A stretch of DNA of 64,000 nt from Asterias amurensis (GCF_032118995.1 NC_092661.1:14677506-14741505); one strand, 5' to 3'; positions 32,013 through 44,480 are shown, numbered from the stretch's first letter. The notes: a model not told the origin generated them from the sequence alone. Numbers and translations are program-made.

Positions 32013-34178
32013 TGGCGCCCACACATTGCACGATTCCAGTCAAAGATATTATTCAGTCTACCGAACCTGCGCTCAAACATCTAGACAAGACATTCGTCAA
32101 CCATATCCGCATCCAGATTCTTCAAACTCTTCAAACACCAAGTTACCAAGACCCAACACAAGCAAGCAAGAACACGCCGCTATCGGAGCCCTGCACAAAG
32201 ACAAGTCTATCCACATCATTTCAACGAACATTGGTAATGCCACCGTGTTCATGTGCACAACAGATTCTGACCACAAGGTAACCGACATCCTGTCAACTGA
32301 TACCTACCGACGCCTGCCAAGTAACTCCTGTTCAGTCATCGAATGCACCCCCACTGCTAAATTCTGCACTCTCTATCAAGCGCAGGTCATAGACAACACC
32401 ATGTACCGTCACCTCAAGCCATCCGCATCCGCCTAATCACGTTTTTTTGGCCAACCTTAAGAGCCACAAGCCAGATGTTCCTCTTCGTCCCATCGTGGCG
32501 TCCCGGGGTCACCCACCTACAATACTGCAAGACACCCCACCAAGACCCTTCATCCACTAGTTGGCCTCACTGAACATAACATTAACAACTCAAGCAAGTT
32601 CGTCGACATTATCAAATACATACATCTCCGGGCAACTGAGATCCTTGTCAGTTTTGACATCATGTCACTATTCACCAACATACCAACTGAAGAAGCATGC
32701 AACATTGCCGAACAATGCCTTTAATCCTAACCTACACTGACAGACCGCACAAGACTCACTCCAGAACAAGTCCACGACATCCTTATCACCTGCTTCTCCG
32801 CTTTTAGATTCAGGTGGCGAGACTAATTCTACAAACAAACCTCTGGGGCCACCATGGGATCTCTACTATCCCCGGTCCTGATGGATTTGTTCATGGAGGA
32901 GTTTTAACTTGACGGTATCAAGAACGCCAATCTTCGCCCCAACCTCAGGTTCCGCTACATTGACGACACCTTTGTGGTTTTGGCCCAACGGCAAGACAGC
33001 ACTCCAAAAGTTCTTCCATCAACTGAACAGTCAATATCTACGTATCCGATTCAACATGGAACAAGAACAAAACAATGCTATGTCCTTCCTAGGTGCCGAA
33101 GTAACAAAACAAGCTGATGGTACTCTAGCCCACACGGTACATCACAAGCCAACGCACACCAACAGATACGTTCACAACTCATTATTCCACCATCCTCGCT
33201 TCAAGTCTGCTGTCTCCAACACCTTGGTCCATTGGACCTTGGACACCTGTGACAAGGGCAGCTTGAAGCAGGAACTACAACACATCAAGACATCACGTCA
33301 ACTTAATGGCTACAAAACTTTCAACCTCAGCGAGCCCAAGCCAAGTCTCACACCAGATGAACTACCAGAGTTCAAGGCTGCAATCTCCCTCCAAAACATT
33401 GGCCTATCTTCTCACAAGCTTCAACGTATCTTCATTCAAGCTCAAGTCAAGACCTTCCATACAGCATCAAACAAGATTCAAGCATCACTCCACACACACA
33501 AGGACAAGCAAGACACTCGAGACAAAGCCAGCGTTTACCACATTCCCTGCGATTACTGTAAAGTATACATCGTGGAACCAGGGCGCAATATCTCAACAAG
33601 AATCAAGGAACACAAAGCACATGGCACACTGGAACACCTCAACAATTCAGCCATCATCAAATATTCACACGAACACGACAGCATCATTAAGTGGAATCAA
33701 GCCAAACTCATAGCTCATGTACAGTCCTGGCACAAATGCAGAGTCGGGGAGGCCATCGATATACAAGCACGCCATACAGTTCCAGAAGACATCGGTTTCT
33801 TCATTAACGACATCTGGTCACACATCCTCAAGCCAACCCTTCCAGCAGCAGCTCACCACAAGAATGTCACACTCCAATGCACACACATCCAGCCAGCAAT
33901 CAACTCACATGCATTACCGGCCAAGAACAGCTTTGATCCATCCCGCCCAAATGCTCATCCATCCAGCACTTCTAAAGTTCGACCATCGCCTGTAGTCCAA
34001 CATTCTCCTGAAGACGAGCAGAATAAACTGTTAGAAACATCGAGACCAAACCTGCTCTTTCCAGAGCCAATACTCACCTTAAGAGGTTTACACATGGTTG
34101 TCCCCGTAAATTCTTATTTCTCCACACCATGCAAAGCTTCAAACAATACATATCCAAGATGGGATTAAATCGCAACAA
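32013..34178 (+). mobile_element. Penelope-like element, block 4 right arm (plus)
   Basis: Plus arm, head-to-head with the block 4 left arm. The open endonuclease segment is 32909-34168. The tail and flank repeat are the same as in block 2. Confidence 0.88.
32909..34168 (+). CDS. PLE connector and endonuclease region (block 4, plus)
   Basis: 419-residue open segment. It reads CDYCKVYIVEPGR in the GIY-YIG region. About ten residue differences from block 3, more than between blocks 1 and 3. Confidence 0.67.
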   Translation: MTVSRTPIFAPTSGSATLTTPLWFWPNGKTALQKFFHQLNSQYLRIRFNMEQEQNNAMSFLGAEVTKQADGTLAHTVHHKPTHTNRYVHNSLFHHPRFKSAVSNTLVHWTLDTCDKGSLKQELQHIKTSRQLNGYKTFNLSEPKPSLTPDELPEFKAAISLQNIGLSSHKLQRIFIQAQVKTFHTASNKIQASLHTHKDKQDTRDKASVYHIPCDYCKVYIVEPGRNISTRIKEHKAHGTLEHLNNSAIIKYSHEHDSIIKWNQAKLIAHVQSWHKCRVGEAIDIQARHTVPEDIGFFINDIWSHILKPTLPAAAHHKNVTLQCTHIQPAINSHALPAKNSFDPSRPNAHPSSTSKVRPSPVVQHSPEDEQNKLLETSRPNLLFPEPILTLRGLHMVVPVNSYFSTPCKASNNTYPRWD

Positions 34179-34213
34179 ACCTAGGTAGAATAGCTAGAGA
34201 ATGATCTCTTTAT

Positions 34214-34741
34214 ACTCAAAACTCTATTTCGAGATGCATTTTTCTCATTGTCTGTATTTTTTCTTTAATTTTTTTACGGCGACGGTGATCCATCTGCCTA
34301 TTGGAGACCAATGGAAACTGCACCATTCCAGTTGCGGCCATGAAGACATCAATGGGAGCTGTGTATCTTTGAGGAAAACGACAGGAAAAGGTAAGTTTAT
34401 TTTAAGGGACCGTAAGTTGTTGTGATTTATCCTGAAATCAAGATTATGTCTAGATTTAAAAGGGGCTCCATGCTAAAATTTAGCTTTGAAAATCACCAGT
34501 TTTCCAATTGCTAGAGTCCTCATGAAAAAAATCTAAACCTCGCAGCATGAATATTGTTCTATGGTGAAAAGTATTTAATGAGAATAGTGGTTTTGTAATA
34601 ACTTGATTGGCATATATTTCAGGAGTCTGCAGTTCTGCTGGGTATGTGGTGTGCTACCTGCCGATGACCAAAAGCCATGATGCAACAGTGCCTGACTATG
34701 CGGACAGCATCCCAGCTGTCTTTTAAGTGCACCAAACATAG
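34214..34741 (+). pseudogene. Degenerate two-exon cassette C8
   Basis: Counterpart of C3. Donor after 34390, acceptor before 34623, TAG at 34739-34741. Exon 1 has the C1-type variant (GSCVSLRKTTGKG) while the rest follows C3. Confidence 0.42.
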
Positions 34742-34771
34742 GTAGATAGCTAGAGAATGATCTCTTTAATC

Positions 34772-35288
34772 TCTAAACTCTGTTGGGGAAGTGCTTTTTG
34801 CTAATAGTTTGTATTTGTCGTTTATTTTTTACGGCGACGGTGAACTGGTGAAATGTTTAACCATCTGCCCATGGGAGTCCAGTTGAAACTGCACATGCCG
34901 GCCATGAAGTAATCATTGGGACCTTTGTACGCTGTGAGCAAAATGACAAGACAGGGTAAGTTTATATTTAGTTTAATTGTTGGCAAATTTTGTGATTTTG
35001 ACTGGAGCATAACTGTTTTCCTCTTCTGGATTAGTGATGTGAAAAAAATAACATTGTATTACATAAATGTGCCAAATACAACCTTGCAACATGAACTATA
35101 ATTGTTCTACAGTAAAAAGTATTTGGTGAAAATAACTATACTGAAATGTCTTAATTGACATATATTTCAGGAGTCTGCAGATCTGCTTGGGATACCTGCT
35201 GATAACAAGCGCCAACATGAAAACAGCCGAGAGGATGCCTGCCTATGCGGACAACATCCCAGTTGTCATTGAAGTGCACCAAACATAG
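34772..35288 (+). pseudogene. Degenerate two-exon cassette C9
   Basis: Counterpart of C4. Donor after 34955, acceptor before 35171, TAG at 35286-35288. It ends in the PAYADNIPVVIEVHQT segment, as C4 does. Confidence 0.43.
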
Positions 35289-35689
35289 GTAGATAGCTAG
35301 AGAATGATCTCTTTAATCTCAAAACTTCATTTCGCAGTGCATTTCATTTGCTTGGATCCTTTTTGTTCTTAAGCAGCTCTATGAAAGTTGGCCCTGATGA
35401 TCCAAGTCTTGATATGGTACTAATGCGAGCTAGCATTGTAATTTTGTTGTAGATGATTGTGACGACTGCGTGTCAACATGGACCATGAAGATGTGACGTC
35501 ACAGTACAGAAAGATACATCATGGCTTGAGGAGATAGACTTATTCCTCAGCTACTCACCAGGGTCCTAAGTGGAATTTGAAGGTATGATCTGTTTTAGCG
35601 AAGCTTGAGATGAAAGTTTAGAAATCCATACAAGTGCAGACAATAGACATTTCTTAGGTTTCATTATTCAAACATAGTCCCATATACCT

Positions 35690-36015
35690 TAATAATAATA
35701 ATAAACAGTTCTTATATAGCGCAAATTACAAAATAAAGTCTCTAAGGGCTTCTATGATTGAAAAGATGGGTTTTAAGTTTAGATTTAAATGTTCGTAGCG
35801 TGGCACAGTCTATGATATTGTTGGGAAGAGAGTTCCAAAGTCTTGGAGAAGCATATTTGAAGGAGCGATGACCGTTGACCTTGTCTGAAAAATGTATGTT
35901 AAAGCGTGCGCCAGGAGGGTCACTGAGTGAGGGATATGCATACTTAATAAAAAGCAATTCTTGATATAGTATACACACATCTTTAACCTTTAAATCCAAA
36001 TCTCGCTCTAATTAT
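35690..36015 (-). mobile_element. LINE 3' fragment, right copy
   Basis: ORF 35999-35742 (85 residues) with HRSFKYASPRLWNSLPNNII, closer to the LINE consensus than the left copy (SLPNN against SLLNN). Confidence 0.75.
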
Positions 36016-36151
36016 TTTTTTCTTTCTTTTTTGATCATATTTAATACAGGATTAACACGTTCGAACATCTTCAAGTTGGACGCGTGAAGATGCTGTGCCA
36101 CCTTAGGCAACACCAATAAAACACTTGCTTCACCACCTCATCTAAGGCATC

Positions 36152-36300
36152 ATGACAACAGATGAACATTGTCAACAGAATGAACCCAAAGAACACAAAC
36201 GAGACGAAGAGGCAGACCAAGTTGGCGTTAGATGGATGACATCAGAGAATTTGGAAGCGTCACTTGGATGCGACAAGCGCAAGAACGATCAACGACATTC
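36152..36300 (+). mobile_element. Decayed LINE ORF2 remnant, right copy
   Basis: Counterpart of 12796-12985, missing about 40 bp after CAAGAACGATCAA, so the RWNGDEEA part is lost. Confidence 0.4.
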
Positions 36301-36403
36301 TCTAGATAGATATTTTGCCACTTACACAAAAATATTTACTCTGTACAAAGTCAAGACAACATAAGGTTATTTGTAAAAGTAAACTCACTACCAATAACAA
36401 GTA

Positions 36404-39400
36404 AACAAGTGTGTTAAGGACTGTATATAAGTGGTGATTTATGTAATGAAGTTTTGTATTGTAATAATGAATTAAATATAAATTGTAACTTTTATTTTGT
36501 GTCACTCTGTAATTTAATTAGTTATTAATCTAATTGTTTACATGGTATCTGTTCAGGGGTACCCTCACATGGTGGCCACCATGTTTTTTTACTGGTTACT
36601 ATATGAAGACATGTAAATATTGTGACACACTTGGGGTTTAGAACTCTTTTTAAAGTTTGTTATGTCAAAGGTCATGACCTTGTGTGTGTTTGAGTACTCA
36701 TTAACCAGGTTTATTATTACAAAGGTCTAGACATTGTTCATGGTATTTATTAAGGATAATCAGTCCAGTTTTTGAGTACTCTTAACGTCGTTAAACAAGT
36801 GTGTTAAGGACTGTTTATAAGTGGTGATTTATGTAATGAAGTTTTGTATTGTAATAATGAATTAATTAAAAATTGTAACTTTTATTTTGTGTCACTCTGT
36901 AATTCAATTATTTGTTATTCTATTGTTTACATGGTATCTGTTCTGGGGTACCCTCACATGGTGGCTACCATGTTTCTTTACTGGTTACTATATGAAGACA
37001 TGTCAATATTGTGACACACTTGGGGTTTAGTAACTCTTGTTAAAGTTTTTAATGTCAAAGGTCATGACCTTGTGTGTGTGTTTGAGTACTCATTAAACAG
37101 GTTTATAGTTACAAAGGTCTAGACATTGTCCATGGTATTTATATGGATAATCAGTCCAGTTTTCGAGTACTCTTAAGACGTTAAATAAGTGTGTTAAGGA
37201 CTGTTAGTGGTGGTATATGTAATGAAGTTTTGTATTTTGATAATGAATTAAATATAAATTGTAACTTTTATTTTGTGTCACTCTGTAATTCAATTATTTA
37301 TTATTTTAATTATTAACATGGTATCTCTTCTGGGGTACCCTCACATGGTGGCCACCATGTTTTTTTTACTGGTTACTATCTGAAGACATGTAAATATTGT
37401 GACACACTTGGGGTTTAGAACTCTTTTTAAAGTTTGTTATGTCAAAGGTCATGACCTTGTGTGTGTTTGAGTACTCATTAACCAGGTTTATTATTACAAA
37501 GGTCTAGACATTGTTCATGGTATTTATTAAGGATAATCAGTCCAGTTTTTGAGTACTCTTAACGTCGTTAAACAAGTGTGTTAAGGACTGTTTATAAGTG
37601 GTGATTTATGTAATGAAGTTTTGTATTGTAATAATGAATTAATTAAAAATTGTAACTTTTATTTTGTGTCACTCTGTAATTCAATTATTTGTTATTCTAT
37701 TGTTTACATGGTATCTGTTCTGGGGTACCCTCACATGGTGGCTACCATGTTTCTTTACTGGTTACTATATGAAGACATGTCAATATTGTGACACACTTGG
37801 GGTTTAGTAACTCTTGTTAAAGTTTTTAATGTCAAAGGTCATGACCTTGTGTGTGTGTTTGAGTACTCATTAAACAGGTTTATAGTTACAAAGGTCTAGA
37901 CATTGTCCATGGTATTTATATGGATAATCAGTCCAGTTTTCGAGTACTCTTAAGACGTTAAATAAGTGTGTTAAGGACTGTTAGTGGTGGTATATGTAAT
38001 GAAGTTTTGTATTTTGATAATGAATTAAATATAAATTGTAACTTTTATTTTGTGTCACTCTGTAATTCAATTATTTGTTATTCTTATTGTTTACATGGTA
38101 TCTGTTCTGGGGTACCCTCACATGGTGGCCACCATGTTTTTTTTACTGGTTACTATATGAAGACATGTAAATATTGTGACACACTTGGGGTTTAGTAACT
38201 CTTGTTAAAGTTTGTAATGTCAAAGGTCATGACCTTGTGTGTGTTTGAGTACTCATTAACCAGGTTTATTATTACAAAGGTCTAGACATTGTTCATGGTA
38301 TTTGTTAGGGATAATCAGTCCAGTTTTTGAGTACTCTTAACGACGTTAAACAAGTGTGTTAAGGACTGTATATAAGTGGCGATTTATGTAATGAAGTTTT
38401 GTATTGTAATAATGAATTAAATATAAATTGTAACTTTTGTTTTGTGTCACTCTGTAATTCAATTATTTATTATTTTAATTATTAACATGGTATCTCTTCT
38501 GGGGTACCCTCACATGGTGGCCACAATGTTTTTTTACTGGTTACTATCTGAAGACATGTAAATATTGTGACACACTTGGGGTTTAGAACTCTTTTTAAAG
38601 TTTGTTATGTCAAAGGTCATGACCTTGTGTGTGTTTGAGTACTCATTAACCAGGTTTATTATTACAAAGGTCTAGACATTGTTCATGGTATTTATTAAGG
38701 ATAATCAGTCCAGTTTTTGAGTACTCTTAACGTCGTTAAACAAGTGTGTTAAGGACTGTTTATAAGTGGTGATTTATGTAATGAAGTTTTGTATTGTAAT
38801 AATGAATTAATTAAAAATTGTAACTTTTATTTTGTGTCACTCTGTAATTCAATTATTTGTTATTCTATTGTTTACATGGTATCTGTTCTGGGGTACCCTC
38901 ACATGGTGGCTACCATGTTTCTTTACTGGTTACTATATGAAGACATGTCAATATTGTGACACACTTGGAGTTTAGTAACTATGTTAAAGTTTTTAATGTC
39001 AAAGGTCATGACCTTGTGTGTGTGTTTGAGTACTCATTAAACAGGTTTATAATTACAAAGGTCTAGACATTGTCCATGGTATTTATATGGATAATCAGTC
39101 CAGTTTTCGAGTACTCTTAAGACGTTAAACAAGTGTGTTAAGGACTGTAAGTGGTGGTATATGTAATGAAGTTTTGTATTTTGATAATAAATTAAAATTG
39201 TAACTTTTATTTTGTGTCACTCTGTAATTCAATTATTTGTTATTCTTATTGTTTACATGGTATCTGTTCTGGGGTACCCTCACATGGTGGCCACCATGTT
39301 TTTTTACTGGTTACTATATGAAGACATGTAAATATTGTGACACACTTGGGGTTTAGTAACTCTTGTTAAAGTTTGTAATGTCAAAGGTCATGACCTTGTG

Positions 39401-40675
39401 TGTGTTTGAGTACTCATTAACCAGGTTTATTATTACAAAGGTCTAGACATTGTTCATGGTATTTGTTAGGGATAATCAGTCCAGTTTTTGAGTACTCTTA
39501 ACGACGTTAAACAAGTGTGTTAAGGACTGTATATAAGTGGCGATTTATGTAATGAAGTTTTGTATTGTAATAATGAATTAAATATAAATTGTAACTTTTG
39601 TTTTGTGTCACTCTGTAATTCAATTATTTATTATTTTAATTATTAACATGGTATCTCTTCTGGGGTACCCTCACATGGTGGCCACCATGTTTTTTTACTG
39701 GTTACTATATGAAGACATGTAAATATTGTGACACACTTGGGGTTAAGAACTCTTTTTAAAGTTTGTTATGTCAAAGGTCATGACCTTGTGTGTGTTTGAG
39801 TACTCATTAACCAGGTTTATTATTACAATGGTCTAGACATATTGTTCATGGTATTTGTTAAGGATAATCAGTCCAGTTTTTGAGTACTCTTAACGACGTT
39901 AAACAAGTGTGTTAAGGACTGTATATAAGTGGCGATTTATGTAATGAAGTTTTGTATTGTAATAATGAATTAAATATAAATTGTAACTTTTGTTTTGTGT
40001 CACTCTGTAATTCAATTATTTGTTATTCTAATTGTTTACATGGTATCTATTCTGGGGTACCCTCACATGGTGGCCACCATGTTTTTTTACTGGTTACTAT
40101 ATGAAGACATGTAAATATTGTGACACACTTGGGGTTTAGTAACTCTTTTTAAAGTTTGTTATGTCAAAGGTCATGACCTTGTGTGTGTTTGAGTACTCAT
40201 TAACCAGGTTTATAATTACAAAGGTCTAGCCATTGTCCATGGTATTTATATGGATTATCAGTCCAGTTTTTGAGTACTCTAAGAGTCTTAACGACGTTAA
40301 AAAAGTGTGTTAAGGACTGTATATAAGTGTTGATTTATGTAATGAAGTTTTGTATCGTAATAATGAATTAATTATAAATTGTAACCTTTTATTTTGTGTC
40401 ACCCTGTAATTCAATTATTTATTATTCTAATTATTAACATGGTATCTGTTTGGGGTACCCTCACATGGTGGCCACCATGTTTTTTACTGGTTACTATAGG
40501 AAGACATGTAAATATTGTGACACACTTGGGGTTTGAAGTAACTCTTTTTCAAAGGTCATGACCTTGTGTGTGTTTGAGTACTCATTAACCAGGTTTATTA
40601 TTACGAAGGTCTAGACATTTTCCACGGTATTTATTAAGGGTATGCAGTCCAGTTTTGGAGTACTCTTAACGACGT
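36404..40675. repeat. Satellite array 2: 11 units of ~390 bp
   Basis: Unit starts at about 36408, 36799, 37189, 37576, 37966, 38354, 38744, 39133, 39515, 39907 and 40305. Unit types (first bases after GGACTG: TTTATAAG, TTAGTGG or TAAGTGG, TATATAAGTGGCG) recur as a trimer of about 1.17 kb from 37576 to 39907, a different higher-order pattern from array 1. The AAGGTCATGACCTT palindrome is intact in all units. Confidence 0.93.
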
Positions 40676-40676
40676 T

Positions 40677-41465
40677 ATTTGATAACAAGGTTATGACATT
40701 GTTTATGGTGTTTACATGTATATACGGTTTCGAGTACTCATTAACGAGGTTTTGTAATTACAAAGGTCATGCCATTTTCTAGGGTTTTTATGAAGGGTGT
40801 TTGATTCAGGGAATGACCGGGTTGGTGGCTGGCGCTGTAAGGTTGACATTGTTTGCAGTGTTAATTATGGGTGTTTGAGTACTCATTAACGATGTATTAT
40901 GATCTCTTTTCACTGTTAATTGTGGGGTGGGAGATGACAACCTTCACGTGGTCCACCCTGTTGTTAACTAATTGTCATCAAACAATAGAGCTTTATAACC
41001 ATGTTTATAAAGCTCTACGCACCAAACCAATTTGTTAATGACATTGTGATGACATTTTCTTTGGTGTTTATTTAGAGAGTTTGAGTACTCATTAAGGTTG
41101 ACATTGTTTGCAGTGTTAATTTAGTGTGTTTGAGTACTCATTAACGATGTATTAGGATCTCTTTTAACTGTTAATTGTGGGGTGGGAGATGACAACCTTC
41201 ACGTGGTCCACCCTGTTGTAAACTAATTGTCATCAAACAATAGAGCTATATAAACAAAGCTCTATGCAGCAAAAACAAAATTTTAATTACAAGGTCATGA
41301 CATTTTCTAGGGGGTTTGAGTACTCATTAACGATGTAGATTTTAAACGATCTCTTTAAACAGTTATTTGTGGGGTGGGAGGTGACAACCTTCACGTGGTC
41401 CATCCTGTTGTTAACTAATTGTCATCAAACATTAGAGCTATGCATATACAAGTTTAAAGCTCTAT
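40677..41465. repeat. Decayed satellite edge, right copy
   Basis: Matches 16600-17385, including the three GGTGGGAG(A/G)TGACAAC repeats and their hairpins. Confidence 0.6.
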
Positions 41466-43585
41466 GCATCAAACCATACCCTTTTCATGAAATGCCCGCA
41501 GTAGATTTGAACAAATGTGTGAAAATGTTGTTTGTTCTTTTATGCAAATCACTTGTTTATTTTGTAAGATGTTACGGGAAACAGCAGGGTCACGGCAAAC
41601 GTGCGGCGTGCGCCGTCTCCGTTTTAATTAAGTAAACTCATTTTGGGGAAGATGTATGCTGTTTAGTGTAACCCGTTCGTATGTACGCAAAAGAAACAAA
41701 AGCGCCCGCCTAGCGCGTTAGCGCTGCTGGAATAGAACGCGCGTATGTCATGTAACCCTGACGTCATAATCAATTCCATAAAAAAAATTACGAAATTGTA
41801 ACATTTTGCCCATTTTTTTGACACCGAAAAAATATGTTTCCCGCAGTAAAAATGTAAAAAGCTAACAACGGCAACATTCTTCAAGATACTTAAAATTTTA
41901 TGCATTCAAATCTCTAACGTAATGGGAAACAGTCAGGGTCACGGCAAACGTGAAGGGTTCATAAAAAAAGAGTTATATTCATAACACACTTTGCGACGGT
42001 TTTTCTTTAAAATGTGTATACGGTTAAACAATTTTGACAACCCTTCATTTAGCAAAACATCTCGAGATAATCCTCCTTCATTTTAAGTGTTGTTCAAATA
42101 TTTCCCACCAAGCGGAGCGTTTTACTGACGTGCTTATGAACACTCGGATTTTCTCATGAATTCTCAAAGGGTCTGGGAGCGCCTATTCTGATCACGATTT
42201 TGCAAAGAAACGCTGCGCGTCAGCTTCATTATCTCGTAGTTGTGCACTGACTGAGCCAAAAGGGAATTAATGACTTGATGAGCTTTTAAGAATGTTCATG
42301 ATCAGTCCATGCATCAAACAGTTCATGACATGTTCATCACAGCAGTTCATGAACCAAGTTCATGAACTGATCCTTTCCATTAATGGACAAGTTAAAAACG
42401 TTTTGTGTGTTTTCATAAAAGTCAATTTATAAGCTTTCTTTGCAGTTAATGAACTTCTAATGAATAATCATAACTCAACTGTGTATTAACTTAACTCCCT
42501 GTTTACAAATTGGTATACATTTTCTTCTAAATTTAATTATTTACAGTTTCTGTATGTCAGTGATAGTAGTGATCATTAGTATCATAATTACCAAGCACTT
42601 TACTCTGACAATTTTTGTTCCTGCCCTTTAGGTGTACAGTAATTAGTTTTAAAAATTTCAATTTATTTGCCAGGTTAACATTACGCATTTATAAAATAAA
42701 GACATTGATCATGTGAAACAAGAAACAACTGTGTGATGTAGAATGATCATTGTAAAGTAATAGAAAACACCCTGCCCTGTAAAACACTCTGCATTGTTTT
42801 GTTGTCAAATGAAAATGTGCCTGTGTGAATTATGATTAATTTTGTTCACCTAAAAGAACTCGGGCAAAATCCGAGTCGGTTTCCTTTGATTTTGAAACTT
42901 GGCACGGTGACAGTTTTATTAAAGAGATAGTTACACAGTAAGTAGTAGTGTTTGTTTTGAAGAACATCGTTGGTTATCAACTCTTATTCTAGAAATTAAA
43001 ACGTCACTTTGTATACAACATAAATTTGTCTTGCAACAGTCTCTTTAAATCCTCCATAACAACACATCGAACAAATGGAAGAAACAAATCAAGCAGGGAC
43101 AATCTTCATTATTTGCACAAATTTAAAGTTGTCATTTTTGCCACTATTTACACTAATGTATGTATACATAAGCCGTGATAGTAGTAAAATTTACGTATAT
43201 AATTTTAACCTAAAATCTTCAAGCAAATGTTTCTTGAAACAACCCCAAACAAAAGTGTCAATAACATAGACAAAAGGAATGACGGGAGGTTTTATATGGC
43301 CTCAACATTATTACTTATTTTTCTACCTTGTAGAAATGCCGAAAACTACAAATTTTTTGCATTAACAAGTGCAAATAACCAGTGGAGCCTTACGTGTTTC
43401 TAAGTTTTGCTCTTTGCTTGGCAAATAAAACCATATTTGTTGTAATCTAGCGACTGTTTACATCGCGCACAGAGAGGTAAAAGATTTGCCACGATTTTAC
43501 GGACACCTTGAAAACAGGACCTCCTCCTTATCGCACATATTATTACAGTTAATCGCACTCATATTACAATTTATTGCAAAATATT
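41466..43585. other. Non-coding flank of right duplicate
   Basis: Matches 17386-19507 with scattered substitutions and small indels. No gene recognised. It ends at the duplication breakpoint just before the exon starting at 43591. Confidence 0.6.
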
Positions 43586-43590
43586 TTCAG

Positions 43591-44137
43591 AAGCGAAGTA
43601 GTGCAGCCATTGTGAATGGTGATTGCGTGATGACTGATCTTGAACGGCACCTCTGTAAAATGTTCAAAGTCATTGAAATAGTTGGTAAGAGGGGCAGAAC
43701 TGTTCCTGTGCTTCTTGGTACTGATGTGATGGCGTGGTTGAAGGCTCTGGTCGCAAATAGAAATGCAGCTGGAGTGGCACAAGACAATATATTCTTATTC
43801 GCACGAAGTTGTTACGGAGGCTCAGGTCATATACGAGGAAGCGACTGTCTACGAGCATATGCAAATCAGGCGGGCCTTGAGAATGCTGATAGCATGCGGT
43901 CTACAAAGCTTCGTAAACATGTAGCGACTGTTTCGCAAATTCTGGCCTTGAATGAACATCAGCTTGAAACACTTGCAAACTTCATGGGTCATGATTTGCG
44001 GGTCCATCGTGAGTACTACCGGTTGCCAGACACTGTCCAGAGGGTTACCAAACTGTCTAGACTCTTCCTCAGCTTGGAGAGAGGCAACTTGGTTTCGCAA
44101 CATGGCAAATCTTTGGAGGAGTTGCATGTTACTGGAG
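43591..44137 (+). CDS. Tyrosine-recombinase-like (Crypton-like) protein, exon a of three visible
   Basis: Exon of a spliced gene: join 43591-44137, 44513-44590 and 45015-45262, giving 290 residues and a stop, all in phase. Residues count from 43591. This exon encodes a region resembling the catalytic C-terminus of tyrosine recombinases as found in Crypton transposons and their domesticated relatives. KLRKHVAT (R108, H110) matches box B and FMGHDLRVHREYY (H134, Tyr 142/143) matches the GH...Y end, while GKRGRTVPVL (about 32-41) could hold the box A arginine. The acceptor is ATATTTTCAG at 43581-43590 and the donor is after 44137. Upstream exons are missing, because the duplicated block abuts the acceptor at 43585. 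Whether it is a transposon remnant or a host gene is open. Confidence 0.72.
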
Positions 44138-44146
44138 GTAAACAAA

Positions 44147-44480
44147 CCCGTTTTTAACTTGTCTTTCCAAATTAATTCAAACTGTGGTAACTCCCCCCCC
44201 CATAACATTCATTCACTGTACAACCTCCCCCCCCCATCCCCCCCCCCCACCCAATGGATTGGCCAACATGTTTAGGTGTGTGCGCCAAAAAGCAAGCATA
44301 CCTAAATGTTACAATTGCTCTTTGTTTTTGGGGCATGATAACTCGGCCTGTGGCCGTCATCACCTAACCCCCCCCCCCCCCCCATTTTGAACATCATTCA
44401 CTGTACACCCCAAACCCCACACACCCAACCCAACGGATTGGCCCACATTTTTATTTGTGTGCCAGAAAGTCATCAAAGCT
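44147..44480. repeat. Duplicated C-tract segment in intron
   Basis: Two related stretches (about 44185-44300 and 44365-44470), each with a run of C, CATTCACTGTACA, CAACGGATTGGCC or CAATGGATTGGCC, and GTGTGCCAGAAAG or a variant. It lies between exons a and b of the recombinase-like gene and splices out. Confidence 0.5.

Larger units (their letters stand above)
21720..43585. repeat. Right copy of the segmental duplication
   Basis: Bases 23341-43585 match 1-19507. The stretch 21720-23340 matches 5172-6770 and 28512-30110, so it is another copy of the inter-block spacer and presumably has a counterpart upstream of base 1. The right boundary at 43585 falls five bases before a splice acceptor of an unrelated gene. 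Its satellite has 11 units rather than 9. Confidence 0.85.

Noticed and set aside
43849-44208. 119-residue minus ORF
   Set aside because: Antisense shadow of exon a of the recombinase-like gene.
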